Counted from the first letter of the stretch, positions 1-7,273 are shown. The stretch: DNA of 10,252 nt from Methylococcaceae bacterium (GCA_005779525.1 SXIZ01000114.1:1-10252), one strand, 5' to 3'. The notes: a model not told the origin generated them from the sequence alone. Program-made: numbers and translations.

Positions 1-1614
1 GCAATTTTCGAACCTGGATATTTACCCATCGTCCTGAATGCCGAGAATCATTTTTACGCGGTAGATTTAGTCAAAAAAGACAAAACCACTAATGCAGCAA
101 CTTCCGAAAAGTTAACCATTGAAAATCAGCAATTAATTTTCAGCACCACCAAAAATACCGAGTTTTTTGAAATTATCCTAGACCCGCAGGCCTTCAAAAC
201 CAGCTATAGCGGGGTATTTTACGCGCAATTTATAGCTTGTTTTATCGCGGTGTTTGCAAGTCTCAATTTTGCCGCCCGCACGTGGCCTAACTATATGCCG
301 AGCTTGGCCATGATTGGCGTGCGTACAGGGTTAGCATTAGTTGTTTTGATGGTGCTGCAATTAGCGTGGTTATCAGAATATGATCATCATCCCGATGAAA
401 AAGCGCATATTGATTCATTAGATTATTTTACTCAATATTCAGATTTTCCGGTGATTGGTGATGGGCGTAGCATGAGTACCTATCAATTTCCCTGGGGCAT
501 CTCCCGTTTAGATGACTTAGGGATCAGCTACTTCATCATGGGTAAATTCAAATTATTGCTAGATCTCTTTTTAGAGGATACTGTTTTTAGTTGTAGATTA
601 TTTAATGGCCTGTTACTAATGCTCTTAGCCTTGGGCACGCGTAAACCGCATTTTGCGTTGTTTTTAGTGCCGCTATTATGTCTGCCACAAACGTGGTATT
701 TGTTTGCCTATACGAATCGAGATGCTTTTGCATTGGTGATTGCGCTGTTACTGGCGTGGCAATGGGCTGAGCAGCGCAGTTATTTACAACGCTATTTAGC
801 GGATTCAAAACCCACTGGGGTTTGGTACTACGCTATTCCTGCAGGGGTGTTGCTGGGTATCTTGAGTATTGAATTAACCAATTATTTAATATTTATTTTA
901 TTTGTGGGCGCGCTACTTATTTGGCAAGGACTATTTGAAACGTCATCGCCTAAGTGTTTTGTGCAAAAATGCCTGATCATGTTATGCATAGCCACGGCTA
1001 TCTTCGGGGCGCGCAAAGCGCTGGATATTCAAATCAACGGTTGGGATAAACAAGCGCAAAAAACCGCATTTACCGAAGCGATTGCGGATGAGGCCTTTAA
1101 GCCTTCGGTAGCGGGTACGTCTGAGGGCTTCTTTAGTCTACGTTTACAACAAAAAGGCATACCCGCGACTGATTTATTTAATTCCCGTTGGGATTGGCAT
1201 ACGTTGACCTTTAAAAGTTTTGTTGGGACTTATGGTAATGAATTTGCGGAATACTCCCCTGAATGGTACTACAACGTCGAAAAAATCCTGTTGCTTACGG
1301 TGTTAGGTATTTTAGGTTATGTTGTAGCGCGAAACGCCAGCTTGAAATATTGGTCCTTGCTTGCTTTGACCGCCGTTTTTAGTTTTGGCGCGTTGCTGAT
1401 CGGCTTTTTATATTCTTGGTTGTATGATTTTCAACCGCAAGGGCGCTATATTTTTCCATTGATTCCCATAATCATGACCTTTAGCTGGAAAATTATGCCC
1501 TTACATACGCGGCAAACTCGAGGGCTTTTATGGACTTGCGCGGTTTTACTGCTGGCGTTGGGGGCGTATTCCTTTAGGACAGTTGCTTTGCAATATATGC
1601 AGATACCGGGTTAA
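1..1614 (+). CDS. DUF2142-like / GT-C-type polytopic membrane protein, 5' truncated
   Basis: The frame is open from base 1 to the TAA at 1612-1614, so this is the last 537 residues of a longer protein; the GTG at 250 is internal, not the true start. The first ~70 visible residues are soluble and look beta-rich. Membrane segments follow from about residue 72 (FYAQFIACFIAVFASLNF) and again near 95-115. Next comes an acidic loop with HPDEKAH (about residues 130-136), then many hydrophobic segments and, near the C-terminus, QGRYIFPLIP. An acidic PDE-x-x-H loop after a membrane helix and a late GRY-x-x-P-L-x-P motif are typical of DUF2142 and related GT-C fold glycosyltransferases, which use lipid-linked sugars in envelope polysaccharide assembly. 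The family call is from motif memory; the substrate is unknown. The neighbour at the 3' end is convergent and unrelated. Confidence 0.6.
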   Translation, partial: AIFEPGYLPIVLNAENHFYAVDLVKKDKTTNAATSEKLTIENQQLIFSTTKNTEFFEIILDPQAFKTSYSGVFYAQFIACFIAVFASLNFAARTWPNYMPSLAMIGVRTGLALVVLMVLQLAWLSEYDHHPDEKAHIDSLDYFTQYSDFPVIGDGRSMSTYQFPWGISRLDDLGISYFIMGKFKLLLDLFLEDTVFSCRLFNGLLLMLLALGTRKPHFALFLVPLLCLPQTWYLFAYTNRDAFALVIALLLAWQWAEQRSYLQRYLADSKPTGVWYYAIPAGVLLGILSIELTNYLIFILFVGALLIWQGLFETSSPKCFVQKCLIMLCIATAIFGARKALDIQINGWDKQAQKTAFTEAIADEAFKPSVAGTSEGFFSLRLQQKGIPATDLFNSRWDWHTLTFKSFVGTYGNEFAEYSPEWYYNVEKILLLTVLGILGYVVARNASLKYWSLLALTAVFSFGALLIGFLYSWLYDFQPQGRYIFPLIPIIMTFSWKIMPLHTRQTRGLLWTCAVLLLALGAYSFRTVALQYMQIPG

Positions 1615-1638
1615 TCCCTAGCAAAGCAACAGCGCTGT
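1582..1638. repeat. Inverted repeat over the convergent gene junction
   Basis: GTTGCTTTGC (1582-1591) and GCAAAGCAAC (1621-1630) are perfect 10-bp inverted arms separated by 29 bases. The loop includes the stop codon of the upstream gene and a small GGG/CCC stem (1608-1618). A separate perfect 10-bp palindrome, ACAGCGCTGT (1629-1638), overlaps the right arm. No T-tract follows on either strand, so it is not a standard intrinsic terminator. It may act as a 3' stabilising or bidirectional barrier structure between the membrane-protein gene and moeA. Confidence 0.5.
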
Positions 1639-1642
1639 GACG

Positions 1643-2890
1643 TTAAAGGCGATTGCTAAACGGTTCCACCCAGACCATATCATTTTGCTGCACGCCTGAG
1701 CTGTCTGCCGCTAGCACGATATAGCAGTTGGCGAGACTGGAACTGCTCATAATGTGCGAACCGCGCATTCCGATGGGGGCAACTTGTAATTCACCCTCCG
1801 CGTCCTGCAGCAGCAAACCACGAATAAATTCTTGCCGTCCAGGAGATTTTTTGATCGCCTGCGTACAGCGCATGGCTAAGCGTAAGGGTTTAGCGGGCTG
1901 ACTGCCACTTAAATGTTGCAGTGCGGGACTGACAATTTGTTGGTAGGTGGTTAATACGGCAGCTGGATTTCCTGGCAGTCCAAAAAACACGCAGTCTTGA
2001 ATCTTGCCAAAGGCCAAGGGTTTACCCGGTTTGATGGCGAGTTTCCAAAAATGCATACTGCCAATTTCAGTTAATATATCTTTGACATGATCTGCAGCAC
2101 CCACTGAAACTCCGCCAGTACTGATAATGACATCCAATTGCTGTGCTGCTGGTAGCAGAGTATTCCGCAGTTGCTCGGGGTTATCGGGAATAATCCCTAA
2201 ATCCGTGACCTGATATGCAGGGTTTTGTAATAAGGCCTGCAGCATATAACGATTGCTGTCATAAATCTGTCCCGGGGCCAACGGCTGTCCTACAGGTATT
2301 AATTCATCACCTGTGGAGCTGAAACCGATATGTAAACGTCGATACACTGGTAATTGTTGAATGCCGCTGGCTGCGAGTAAACCTAAGTCGGCGGCATTAA
2401 GACATTTACCTTGACTGAGTAAACGTTGTCCTTGTCGCAGATCTTCCCCAATTTCACGCACATTTTTATGCACTTCAATCTGTGCCGGTAGCTGTACTTG
2501 TTGCGCGGAGGCTGCTACCTCCTCTTGTATGGCAACGCTATCGGTCTCAGGTGGCAAGACCGCTCCTGTAAAAATGCGTACACATTCCCCGGCATTCACT
2601 GCGCCGACAAAAGGTTGACCCGCCCACGAAGTCCCTACCAATTTGAGTGTGGTGGGTTCTCCAGCAATAACATCCGCACTACGAAATGCATAGCCGTCCA
2701 TAGCAGAATTACGCGCAATCGGTAAATCTAGCGGCGCTAAGATCTCAGCAGAGACTATTCGCCCTAGGGCCTCGGATAACTTTACGGTCTCTGAAGTGTT
2801 TATACAGGCGGTGGTTTGGCAAATGCTTGCGAGTGCAGCGTTAATATCCAGTAATTGTTTGGCGTCTGGGGTGCAGGTATCAAGTGTCAT
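1643..2890 (-). CDS. moeA: Molybdopterin molybdenumtransferase MoeA
   Basis: A cytoplasmic enzyme that inserts molybdate into adenylylated molybdopterin, the last common step of molybdenum cofactor synthesis. The 415 residues match the usual family length (about 400-420). Visible motifs in order: SAMDGYA (62-68); the stretch with STGDEL (192-197) and IYDSN (209-213); the MoCF-domain signature ISTGGVSVG (256-264); KPGKP (287-291); GLPGNP (304-309); and GRQEFIRG in the C-terminal beta-barrel domain (351-358). The start is ATG at 2890, 6 bases after the mobB stop. No convincing Shine-Dalgarno precedes it, so translation is probably coupled to mobB in a two-gene operon. The context of a MobB partner supports the Moco role. 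No truncation or missing motif is seen. Confidence 0.97.
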   Translation of the reverse strand: MTLDTCTPDAKQLLDINAALASICQTTACINTSETVKLSEALGRIVSAEILAPLDLPIARNSAMDGYAFRSADVIAGEPTTLKLVGTSWAGQPFVGAVNAGECVRIFTGAVLPPETDSVAIQEEVAASAQQVQLPAQIEVHKNVREIGEDLRQGQRLLSQGKCLNAADLGLLAASGIQQLPVYRRLHIGFSSTGDELIPVGQPLAPGQIYDSNRYMLQALLQNPAYQVTDLGIIPDNPEQLRNTLLPAAQQLDVIISTGGVSVGAADHVKDILTEIGSMHFWKLAIKPGKPLAFGKIQDCVFFGLPGNPAAVLTTYQQIVSPALQHLSGSQPAKPLRLAMRCTQAIKKSPGRQEFIRGLLLQDAEGELQVAPIGMRGSHIMSSSSLANCYIVLAADSSGVQQNDMVWVEPFSNRL

Positions 2891-2896
2891 AAAGAA

Positions 2897-3424
2897 TTAA
2901 GAGGTTAAGTGTGCCCATTGCTGAATAAATGCAGCACACTGTTTGGGTTGATTAATGTCTAATAGCGTCAACTTTGCGGGTAAAGCCAGAACCGCATTGC
3001 TGGCAACTGCAATAATATTGCTATCGGTTAAATAGAGAAAAGGTTGGTGTAATTCGCTGCGATGTAATTCGATTTTACAGATATTTTCGTGTTTAAAGCC
3101 TTCGACGAGAATCAAATCCAAGTTTTCGAGGGCTAAATAGTGTAGTTGTTCCACCAGACTGGGTTCGTGCGGGGGGGTGCTTTCAGAGATCAGCGCTCGC
3201 CGAAATGGCGAAACCAAGAGCGTACTGCTGGCGCCTGCATGATGCAGTCTATAGCTATCTTTGCCCGGTTGATCAATCTCAAAGGCGTGATGACTATGCT
3301 TAATTAAACCCACGCGTAACTGCTGCGCAGCTAGTTGCGCGATGATTTGCGTTAACAGCGTGGTTTTACCAGTACCACTGGCGGCGGCAAAACCGAGTAC
3401 AGGAATGGGAAACTGAATCAGCAA
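2897..3424 (-). CDS. mobB: Molybdopterin-guanine dinucleotide biosynthesis adapter protein MobB
   Basis: A P-loop GTP-binding protein that assists MobA in making the guanine dinucleotide form of the molybdenum cofactor. The 175 residues show a P-loop at residues 14-22 (ASGTGKTT core), the MobB-typical KHSHHAFEID and GKDSYR stretch (42-58), an LILVEGFKHE block (104-113) and KIELHR (117-122). The length is normal for the family. The only workable start is TTG at 3424: an in-frame TAA lies five codons upstream and there is no ATG before the P-loop. No clear Shine-Dalgarno is present, so expression may be low. It is first in the mobB-moeA operon and divergent from the J-domain gene across 85 bases. 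A run of seven Gs (plus strand, 3171-3177) lies inside the frame. Confidence 0.93.
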   Translation of the reverse strand: MLIQFPIPVLGFAAASGTGKTTLLTQIIAQLAAQQLRVGLIKHSHHAFEIDQPGKDSYRLHHAGASSTLLVSPFRRALISESTPPHEPSLVEQLHYLALENLDLILVEGFKHENICKIELHRSELHQPFLYLTDSNIIAVASNAVLALPAKLTLLDINQPKQCAAFIQQWAHLTS

Positions 3425-3509
3425 GATAAAAATTTAGACAGGTAGGGGTGAGTTGCTTTATTCTAAGGTATTATGTTCTGATTTTGTAAGAAATCACGGA
3501 CGTTAGCTT
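3425..3509. promoter_or_regulatory. Divergent intergenic region (mobB / J-domain gene)
   Basis: These 85 bases must carry promoters for both the mobB-moeA operon (minus) and the J-domain-nlpD-rpoS cluster (plus), unless the latter starts further downstream. A TATTATG (-10-like) element is visible on the plus strand near 3470, and TAGAAT on the minus strand near 3461-3466. Neither has a good -35 at normal spacing. No palindromic operator stands out. Confidence 0.3.
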
Positions 3510-4049
3510 GTGGAGGCCGGATTGATTCGGATTTATTTACTGTTTTTTTTAATTGCGACTGGATATGCGTTGATACGTAAATTTTTGTCTTTGTCGCCAT
3601 TAAAACGTAAACAGTATTTCAAAAGTTTGGGAATAGCCTGTCTGATCATCGTGTTAGTTCTCTTAGGTATGACTGGACATCTAAACTGGGTGTTGGCATT
3701 AATAGGGGTAGTCACCACGTTTTTGTTACGCAGCTTACCCATTTTAATGCGTTACGCGCCCCAATTACATCAGCTTTGGCGTAGTTTTAAAAAAACAGCG
3801 TCAAGCAATACCGAGTCTGAAAATGTGGATTCTGAAACCTTTACGAATTCCCGTAGTGCCAAAAATTCTGGTATGACTGTCACCCAAGCCTATAAAATTC
3901 TGGGTTTATCCTCAGAAGCGACTAAACAAGATGTGATTCAAGCACATAAAAAACTTATGCAAAAAATGCATCCAGACCGGGGGGGGTCGGATTACCTTGC
4001 GTCGCAGATCAATCTAGCTAAAGATTTATTGCTAAAAGTGCTGAAATAG
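3510..4049 (+). CDS. Membrane-anchored J-domain co-chaperone (DnaJ/TIM14-like)
   Basis: A 179-residue protein with two or three N-terminal hydrophobic segments (about residues 5-22, 40-55 and 58-78), a polar linker rich in Ser, Glu and Asn (95-120) and a C-terminal J domain (121-179). The domain shows helix I QAYKILGL, helix II DVIQAHKKLMQKM, the invariant HPD at 154-156 and the helix III stretch SDYLASQINLAKDLL. Helix IV is absent, as in TIM14/Pam18-type J proteins. HPD residues stimulate ATP hydrolysis by DnaK-family chaperones, so this probably recruits DnaK to the inner membrane; its client is unknown. GTG at 3510 is the chosen start, with a weak GGA about 9 bases upstream. It ends 3 bases before nlpD, so the two are likely co-transcribed. 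An 8-G run lies directly at the HPD-RGG codons. Confidence 0.85.
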   Translation: MEAGLIRIYLLFFLIATGYALIRKFLSLSPLKRKQYFKSLGIACLIIVLVLLGMTGHLNWVLALIGVVTTFLLRSLPILMRYAPQLHQLWRSFKKTASSNTESENVDSETFTNSRSAKNSGMTVTQAYKILGLSSEATKQDVIQAHKKLMQKMHPDRGGSDYLASQINLAKDLLLKVLK

Positions 4050-4052
4050 ATT

Positions 4053-4880
4053 ATGCAAAAGGGTAAATTTTTAATTTTCATGCTGATTTTTTTGGTGCTT
4101 GCGGGCTGTGCGGAACAATCTGTGCAGGATAAAGCTGATCTTGATAACGCGCTTAACTATAAGCCTAATCCACCGCCAGCTCCTGAAAAATCAAAGCCAA
4201 TCGCCTCTCACCCCAAGCCGCCCGATAAAACTACGCCGCCAAACACTCCTACAAATGGGGGGTATTATGTTGTCCAAAAGGGTGATACTTTATATTCCAT
4301 AGGATTCCGGACAGGATTGGGTTATTGGAAATTGTCTGAATGGAACAATCTCCCCGCGCCATATACTATCCACCTGGGTCAGAAGCTAAGATTGTTTGAT
4401 CCCAAAGTGACTAGTCTTGCCGTGCCTGTGGTGGCGGAACCTCCCCAAAAAAATAATGGACAATCAATCCAGACGTTAGAAAAGCCTGTAATTTCAAATG
4501 ATAAGGAAAAACACTTAAAGTTGTTCTGGCAGTGGCCGATACATGGTACGATATTGAAAGGTTTTGCCCGAACAGGAAATAAAGGTATTAATATCGCTTG
4601 TCAGCTAGGAGATCCCATACAGGCAGCTGCAGACGGCGAAGTAGTATACAGTAGTGACGGTTTGAAAGCTTATGGCAACTTGGTCATTATTAAGCATAGT
4701 GAACATTATCTAAGTGCTTATGGGCATAATGAGTCATTGTTAGTCAAAGAAGGGCAAAAAGTTAAACAGGGGCAAAAAATTGCGTCTTGTGGCAAAGTTG
4801 CTTCTGGAGCAACAGCGTTACATTTTGAAATCAGAAAAGATGGGAAGTCAGTTAACCCATTGTTATACTTGCCAGAATAA
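4053..4880 (+). CDS. nlpD: NlpD: LysM and degenerate M23 lipoprotein, amidase activator
   Basis: An envelope lipoprotein that in Enterobacteria activates AmiC to split septal peptidoglycan. The 275 residues comprise a lipoprotein signal with lipobox LAGC (cysteine 19), a Pro/Lys-rich linker (36-68), a LysM domain (71-115, VVQKGDTLYSIG to LGQKLRLF) and a LytM/M23 domain (about 170-272) ending in HFEIRKDGKSVNPLLYLP, very close to E. coli NlpD. Metal-ligand positions are lost: NKGIN (176-180) replaces HxGxD, and ALH (255-257) replaces HxH, so it should be a non-catalytic activator. The start ATG lies 3 bases after the J-domain gene, with no strong ribosome site, suggesting coupling. rpoS follows at 46 bases, the conserved nlpD-rpoS order. 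Confidence 0.95.
   Translation: MQKGKFLIFMLIFLVLAGCAEQSVQDKADLDNALNYKPNPPPAPEKSKPIASHPKPPDKTTPPNTPTNGGYYVVQKGDTLYSIGFRTGLGYWKLSEWNNLPAPYTIHLGQKLRLFDPKVTSLAVPVVAEPPQKNNGQSIQTLEKPVISNDKEKHLKLFWQWPIHGTILKGFARTGNKGINIACQLGDPIQAAADGEVVYSSDGLKAYGNLVIIKHSEHYLSAYGHNESLLVKEGQKVKQGQKIASCGKVASGATALHFEIRKDGKSVNPLLYLPE
4861..4869 (+). promoter_or_regulatory. Candidate extended -10 promoter for rpoS
   Basis: TGTTATACT at 4861-4869 matches the extended -10 form TG-N-TATAAT with one mismatch, and lies over the last codons of nlpD. Transcription would begin near 4876, giving a leader of about 50 bases to the rpoS ATG. No good -35 is present, as expected for an extended -10 promoter. TATACTT also resembles the sigma-S -10 preference. 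An rpoS promoter inside nlpD is known in Enterobacteria; this exact site is inferred. Confidence 0.35.
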
Positions 4881-4926
4881 TGGTTGTTTCTGGTCTGTGC
4901 TGTAAGATTTTCTGCTGGGGAAAAGC

Positions 4927-5928
4927 ATGCAAGAAGAATTAATTGAATCAATGAGTAACGAGATAAACAGTGTGTTATCTGAAGGTTTAGATCTGGACGA
5001 CGATGTTGATTTAGAAATTGATGTAGAATTGGATGTCGACTTGCTTGATGATTCTCATTCTGAGGATAGTGCGCAGCTTGAATCAGGTGGCGATAGTCAA
5101 TTTGACGCAACACGGGTGTATCTGAATGCCTTAAGTAAATCCAATTTATTAACGGCGGACGAAGAAAAATTTTATGGTAAAAAAGCCATAGAAGGTGATG
5201 CTGAGGCGCGTAAGATTATGATTGAAAGTAATTTGCGTTTAGTGGTCAAAATTTCACGCCGTTATTTGAATCGTGGTTTACCGCTGTTGGATTTGATCGA
5301 AGAGGGTAATCTTGGATTAATTCGTGCCGTGGAAAAATTTGATCCCGATCGTGGCTTTCGTTTTTCGACCTATGCGACGTGGTGGATTCGGCAAACTATC
5401 GAACGTGCCATCATGAATCAAACACGTACCATACGTTTACCGATTCATATCGTCAAAGAAATGAATGTCTACCTTAAAGCACAGCGGCATCTAACTCAAA
5501 AAATGGATCACGAGCCCAGTGCGGAAGATATTGCGGCTTATTTAAGCAAACCCGTCAGCGCAGTTGAAAAAATGTTGCGCTTGAACGAGCGGGTGGTTTC
5601 TGTCGATGTGCCTTATGGTATTGAATTTGACAAGCCTTTGGTCGAATCACTGAGTGACGAAAACAGTTCGCCAGTGGGCGACTCCATTCAAGAAGATACC
5701 CTCAAACACAATTTATCTTACTGGATTTTTCAATTACCTGAAAAACAACGTGAGGTAGTGTGTCGTCGTTATGGCTTATGTGGGCATGATTCTGCAACCT
5801 TAGAAGATGTGGCGCAAGAAATTGGGGTGACTCGCGAGCGAGTGCGTCAAATTCAGATGGAAGCGCTTAAAAGCTTAAAAGGTATGTTGCTAGCAAATGG
5901 CTATTCCTTCGAAGCAATTTTCCACTAA
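4927..5928 (+). CDS. rpoS: RNA polymerase sigma factor RpoS (sigma-38)
   Basis: The stationary-phase and general stress sigma factor, which directs core RNA polymerase to stress promoters. The 333 residues contain an acidic N-terminus (18-50), region 1.2 (DATRVYLNALS, 60-70), region 2 with IESNLRLVVKISRRY and RFSTYATWWIRQTIERA, then TRTIRLPIHIVKEMN, region 3 (HEPSAEDIAAYLSKP), and region 4 with QLPEKQREVVCRRYGL and a helix-turn-helix TLEDVAQEIGVTRERVRQIQ. The length matches E. coli RpoS (330). Lys177 in HIVKEMN sits where I recall the RssB-contact lysine, so regulated proteolysis may be conserved. The start ATG is preceded by GGGGA at 4917-4921, a good ribosome site. It follows nlpD and ends before a terminator. 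The N-terminal acidic stretch is unusually repetitive. Confidence 0.98.
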   Translation: MQEELIESMSNEINSVLSEGLDLDDDVDLEIDVELDVDLLDDSHSEDSAQLESGGDSQFDATRVYLNALSKSNLLTADEEKFYGKKAIEGDAEARKIMIESNLRLVVKISRRYLNRGLPLLDLIEEGNLGLIRAVEKFDPDRGFRFSTYATWWIRQTIERAIMNQTRTIRLPIHIVKEMNVYLKAQRHLTQKMDHEPSAEDIAAYLSKPVSAVEKMLRLNERVVSVDVPYGIEFDKPLVESLSDENSSPVGDSIQEDTLKHNLSYWIFQLPEKQREVVCRRYGLCGHDSATLEDVAQEIGVTRERVRQIQMEALKSLKGMLLANGYSFEAIFH

Positions 5929-5955
5929 GCAATCGACCTCCAAAATTCTGCTGAG

Positions 5956-5988
5956 ACTGCTCAGGGTGTTCTTCTTGAGCAGTTTTTC
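5956..5988 (+). terminator. Rho-independent terminator after rpoS
   Basis: ACTGCTCA (5956-5963) pairs perfectly with TGAGCAGT (5976-5983) around a 12-base loop and is followed by TTTT then C. It lies 28 bases after the rpoS stop and immediately before the convergent mtaB stop. On the minus strand the stem lacks a good T-tract, so it should act mainly for the rpoS transcript. Confidence 0.8.
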
Positions 5989-5989
5989 G

Positions 5990-7273
5990 TTAAATATCAC
6001 CTACTAAATGCTGCTCGCCAGCACCCTGTAAGCGCGTCATAATAATCTGATTACTGATAGGCTGCGCCGTTTGACAGGCCACGCGTAAATAATTGGGTGT
6101 ATAACCGAATACCTGTTTGTGAGGAATTTCAGTCAAAGCGCCTTGGTCATTCCCTTCCCACAGCACCGGATACTGTTTACCAATATGCTGCTGGTAAAAA
6201 TCCTGTTTTAAGCGCTGCGCTAGTAGATGTAATTGTTGGCTACGTTGTTTTTTGACGCTTTCGGGCACTTGCTCAGGTAAGGTGGCAGCTTTCGTACCTG
6301 CCCGTGGCGAATAGCTAAAAATATGCATATGCCCAAATCCGAGAGCTTCAATAAAGGCAACACTCTCTTGCCATTCGCTCTCAGTTTCGCCGGGAAAGCC
6401 TACGATAATATCGGTCGTGATATTAAATTCCGGGTATAAACTACGCAACGCAGTCACAATGTGTTTAAACTCTTCGGTTTTACAGCGGCGTGCCATCCGC
6501 CGTAACACACTATCCGAGCCACTTTGTAATGGCAAATGTAAATGCGGCATTAAACGTGGGTTGGTAAACAGCGTAAAAAATTCAGCATTAAATTCCCACG
6601 GCTCTAAGGAGCCTAAACGCAAGCGCGGAATGTCGGTGTGATCTAACACGGCGCGGATTAAGTCCGTTAAGTTAAGTTGCAAATCTGAACCATAGCCTCC
6701 GAGATGCACCCCCGTTAAAACTACCTCTTGAATGCCTTGCGCATGCAGGGCATTAATCTCATCAATAATTGCTTGTAGAGGACGGCTTTGTTCTTCACCG
6801 CGCGCAATGGTGACGATGCAAAAGGTACAGCGATAGCGGCAGCCGTCTTGAACTTTGATAAATGCGCGTTGGCGGCCACGACTAAACAACGCTACCGCGC
6901 CTGGTTCAGTCGACATGCTCGGCATACTGGCGAGATTGAGTTCCTGTAGGGCCTTATCCACCAACTGTCCCTTGTCCTGATTGCTGACCACCAAATCTAC
7001 GCCCAACAATTGTTCTGCTTCTGCGGTATTCAGCGTCGCATAACAGCCACTCATAATCAGCTTAGCCTGCGGATTATCTCTATGCACGCGGCGCACCAAT
7101 TGCTTGGATTTTTTGGCAGCATCTTGCGTTACCGCACAGGAGTTAATGACCACTAACTGTGCCGCCGCAACATCAGGAGTAATCTGATGTCCAGCCGTTT
7201 GAAAGGCCTGGGCCCAAGTTTCTAATTCTGCCTCATTTAAGCGACAGCCTAGAGTTTTAAGATGAACTAACAT
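5990..7273 (-). CDS. mtaB: tRNA t6A37 methylthiotransferase MtaB (radical SAM)
   Basis: Converts t6A37 to ms2t6A37 in tRNAs reading ANN codons, using two iron-sulfur clusters and SAM. From ATG 7273 the protein has 427 residues. The N-terminal MTTase domain has cluster cysteines at C10 (TLGCRLNEAE), C46 (NSCAVT) and C77 (MSGCYAT). The radical SAM motif CRYRCTFC has cysteines 145, 149 and 152, followed by the MtaB-type IARGEEQSR. The PLQSGSD and DIIVGFPGETE motifs follow, and a short TRAM-like region ends the protein. MLVHLKTLGC is the family-like start. An ATG at 7288 would add five residues and overlap the upstream gene by 16 bases. The chosen ATG forms TAATG with the upstream stop, and GGATA sits just before it, suggesting translational coupling with the Spm-like gene. 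Confidence 0.94.
   Translation of the reverse strand: MLVHLKTLGCRLNEAELETWAQAFQTAGHQITPDVAAAQLVVINSCAVTQDAAKKSKQLVRRVHRDNPQAKLIMSGCYATLNTAEAEQLLGVDLVVSNQDKGQLVDKALQELNLASMPSMSTEPGAVALFSRGRQRAFIKVQDGCRYRCTFCIVTIARGEEQSRPLQAIIDEINALHAQGIQEVVLTGVHLGGYGSDLQLNLTDLIRAVLDHTDIPRLRLGSLEPWEFNAEFFTLFTNPRLMPHLHLPLQSGSDSVLRRMARRCKTEEFKHIVTALRSLYPEFNITTDIIVGFPGETESEWQESVAFIEALGFGHMHIFSYSPRAGTKAATLPEQVPESVKKQRSQQLHLLAQRLKQDFYQQHIGKQYPVLWEGNDQGALTEIPHKQVFGYTPNYLRVACQTAQPISNQIIMTRLQGAGEQHLVGDI

Noticed and set aside
250..252. GTG at 250 as the start of the first gene
   Set aside because: The frame is open back to base 1 with plausible protein sequence, and a start here would fall within a membrane helix.
2498..2725. 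Plus-strand open frame inside moeA
   Set aside because: Antisense shadow; composition is not protein-like.
3979..3986. The G8 run as evidence of a frameshifted pseudogene
   Set aside because: The J domain continues in the correct frame on both sides (HPDRGGSDYLA), so the gene is intact as read.
4718..5113. Minus-strand open frame across the nlpD-rpoS junction
   Set aside because: It overlaps two strongly recognised genes on the other strand and shows no domain or ribosome site.
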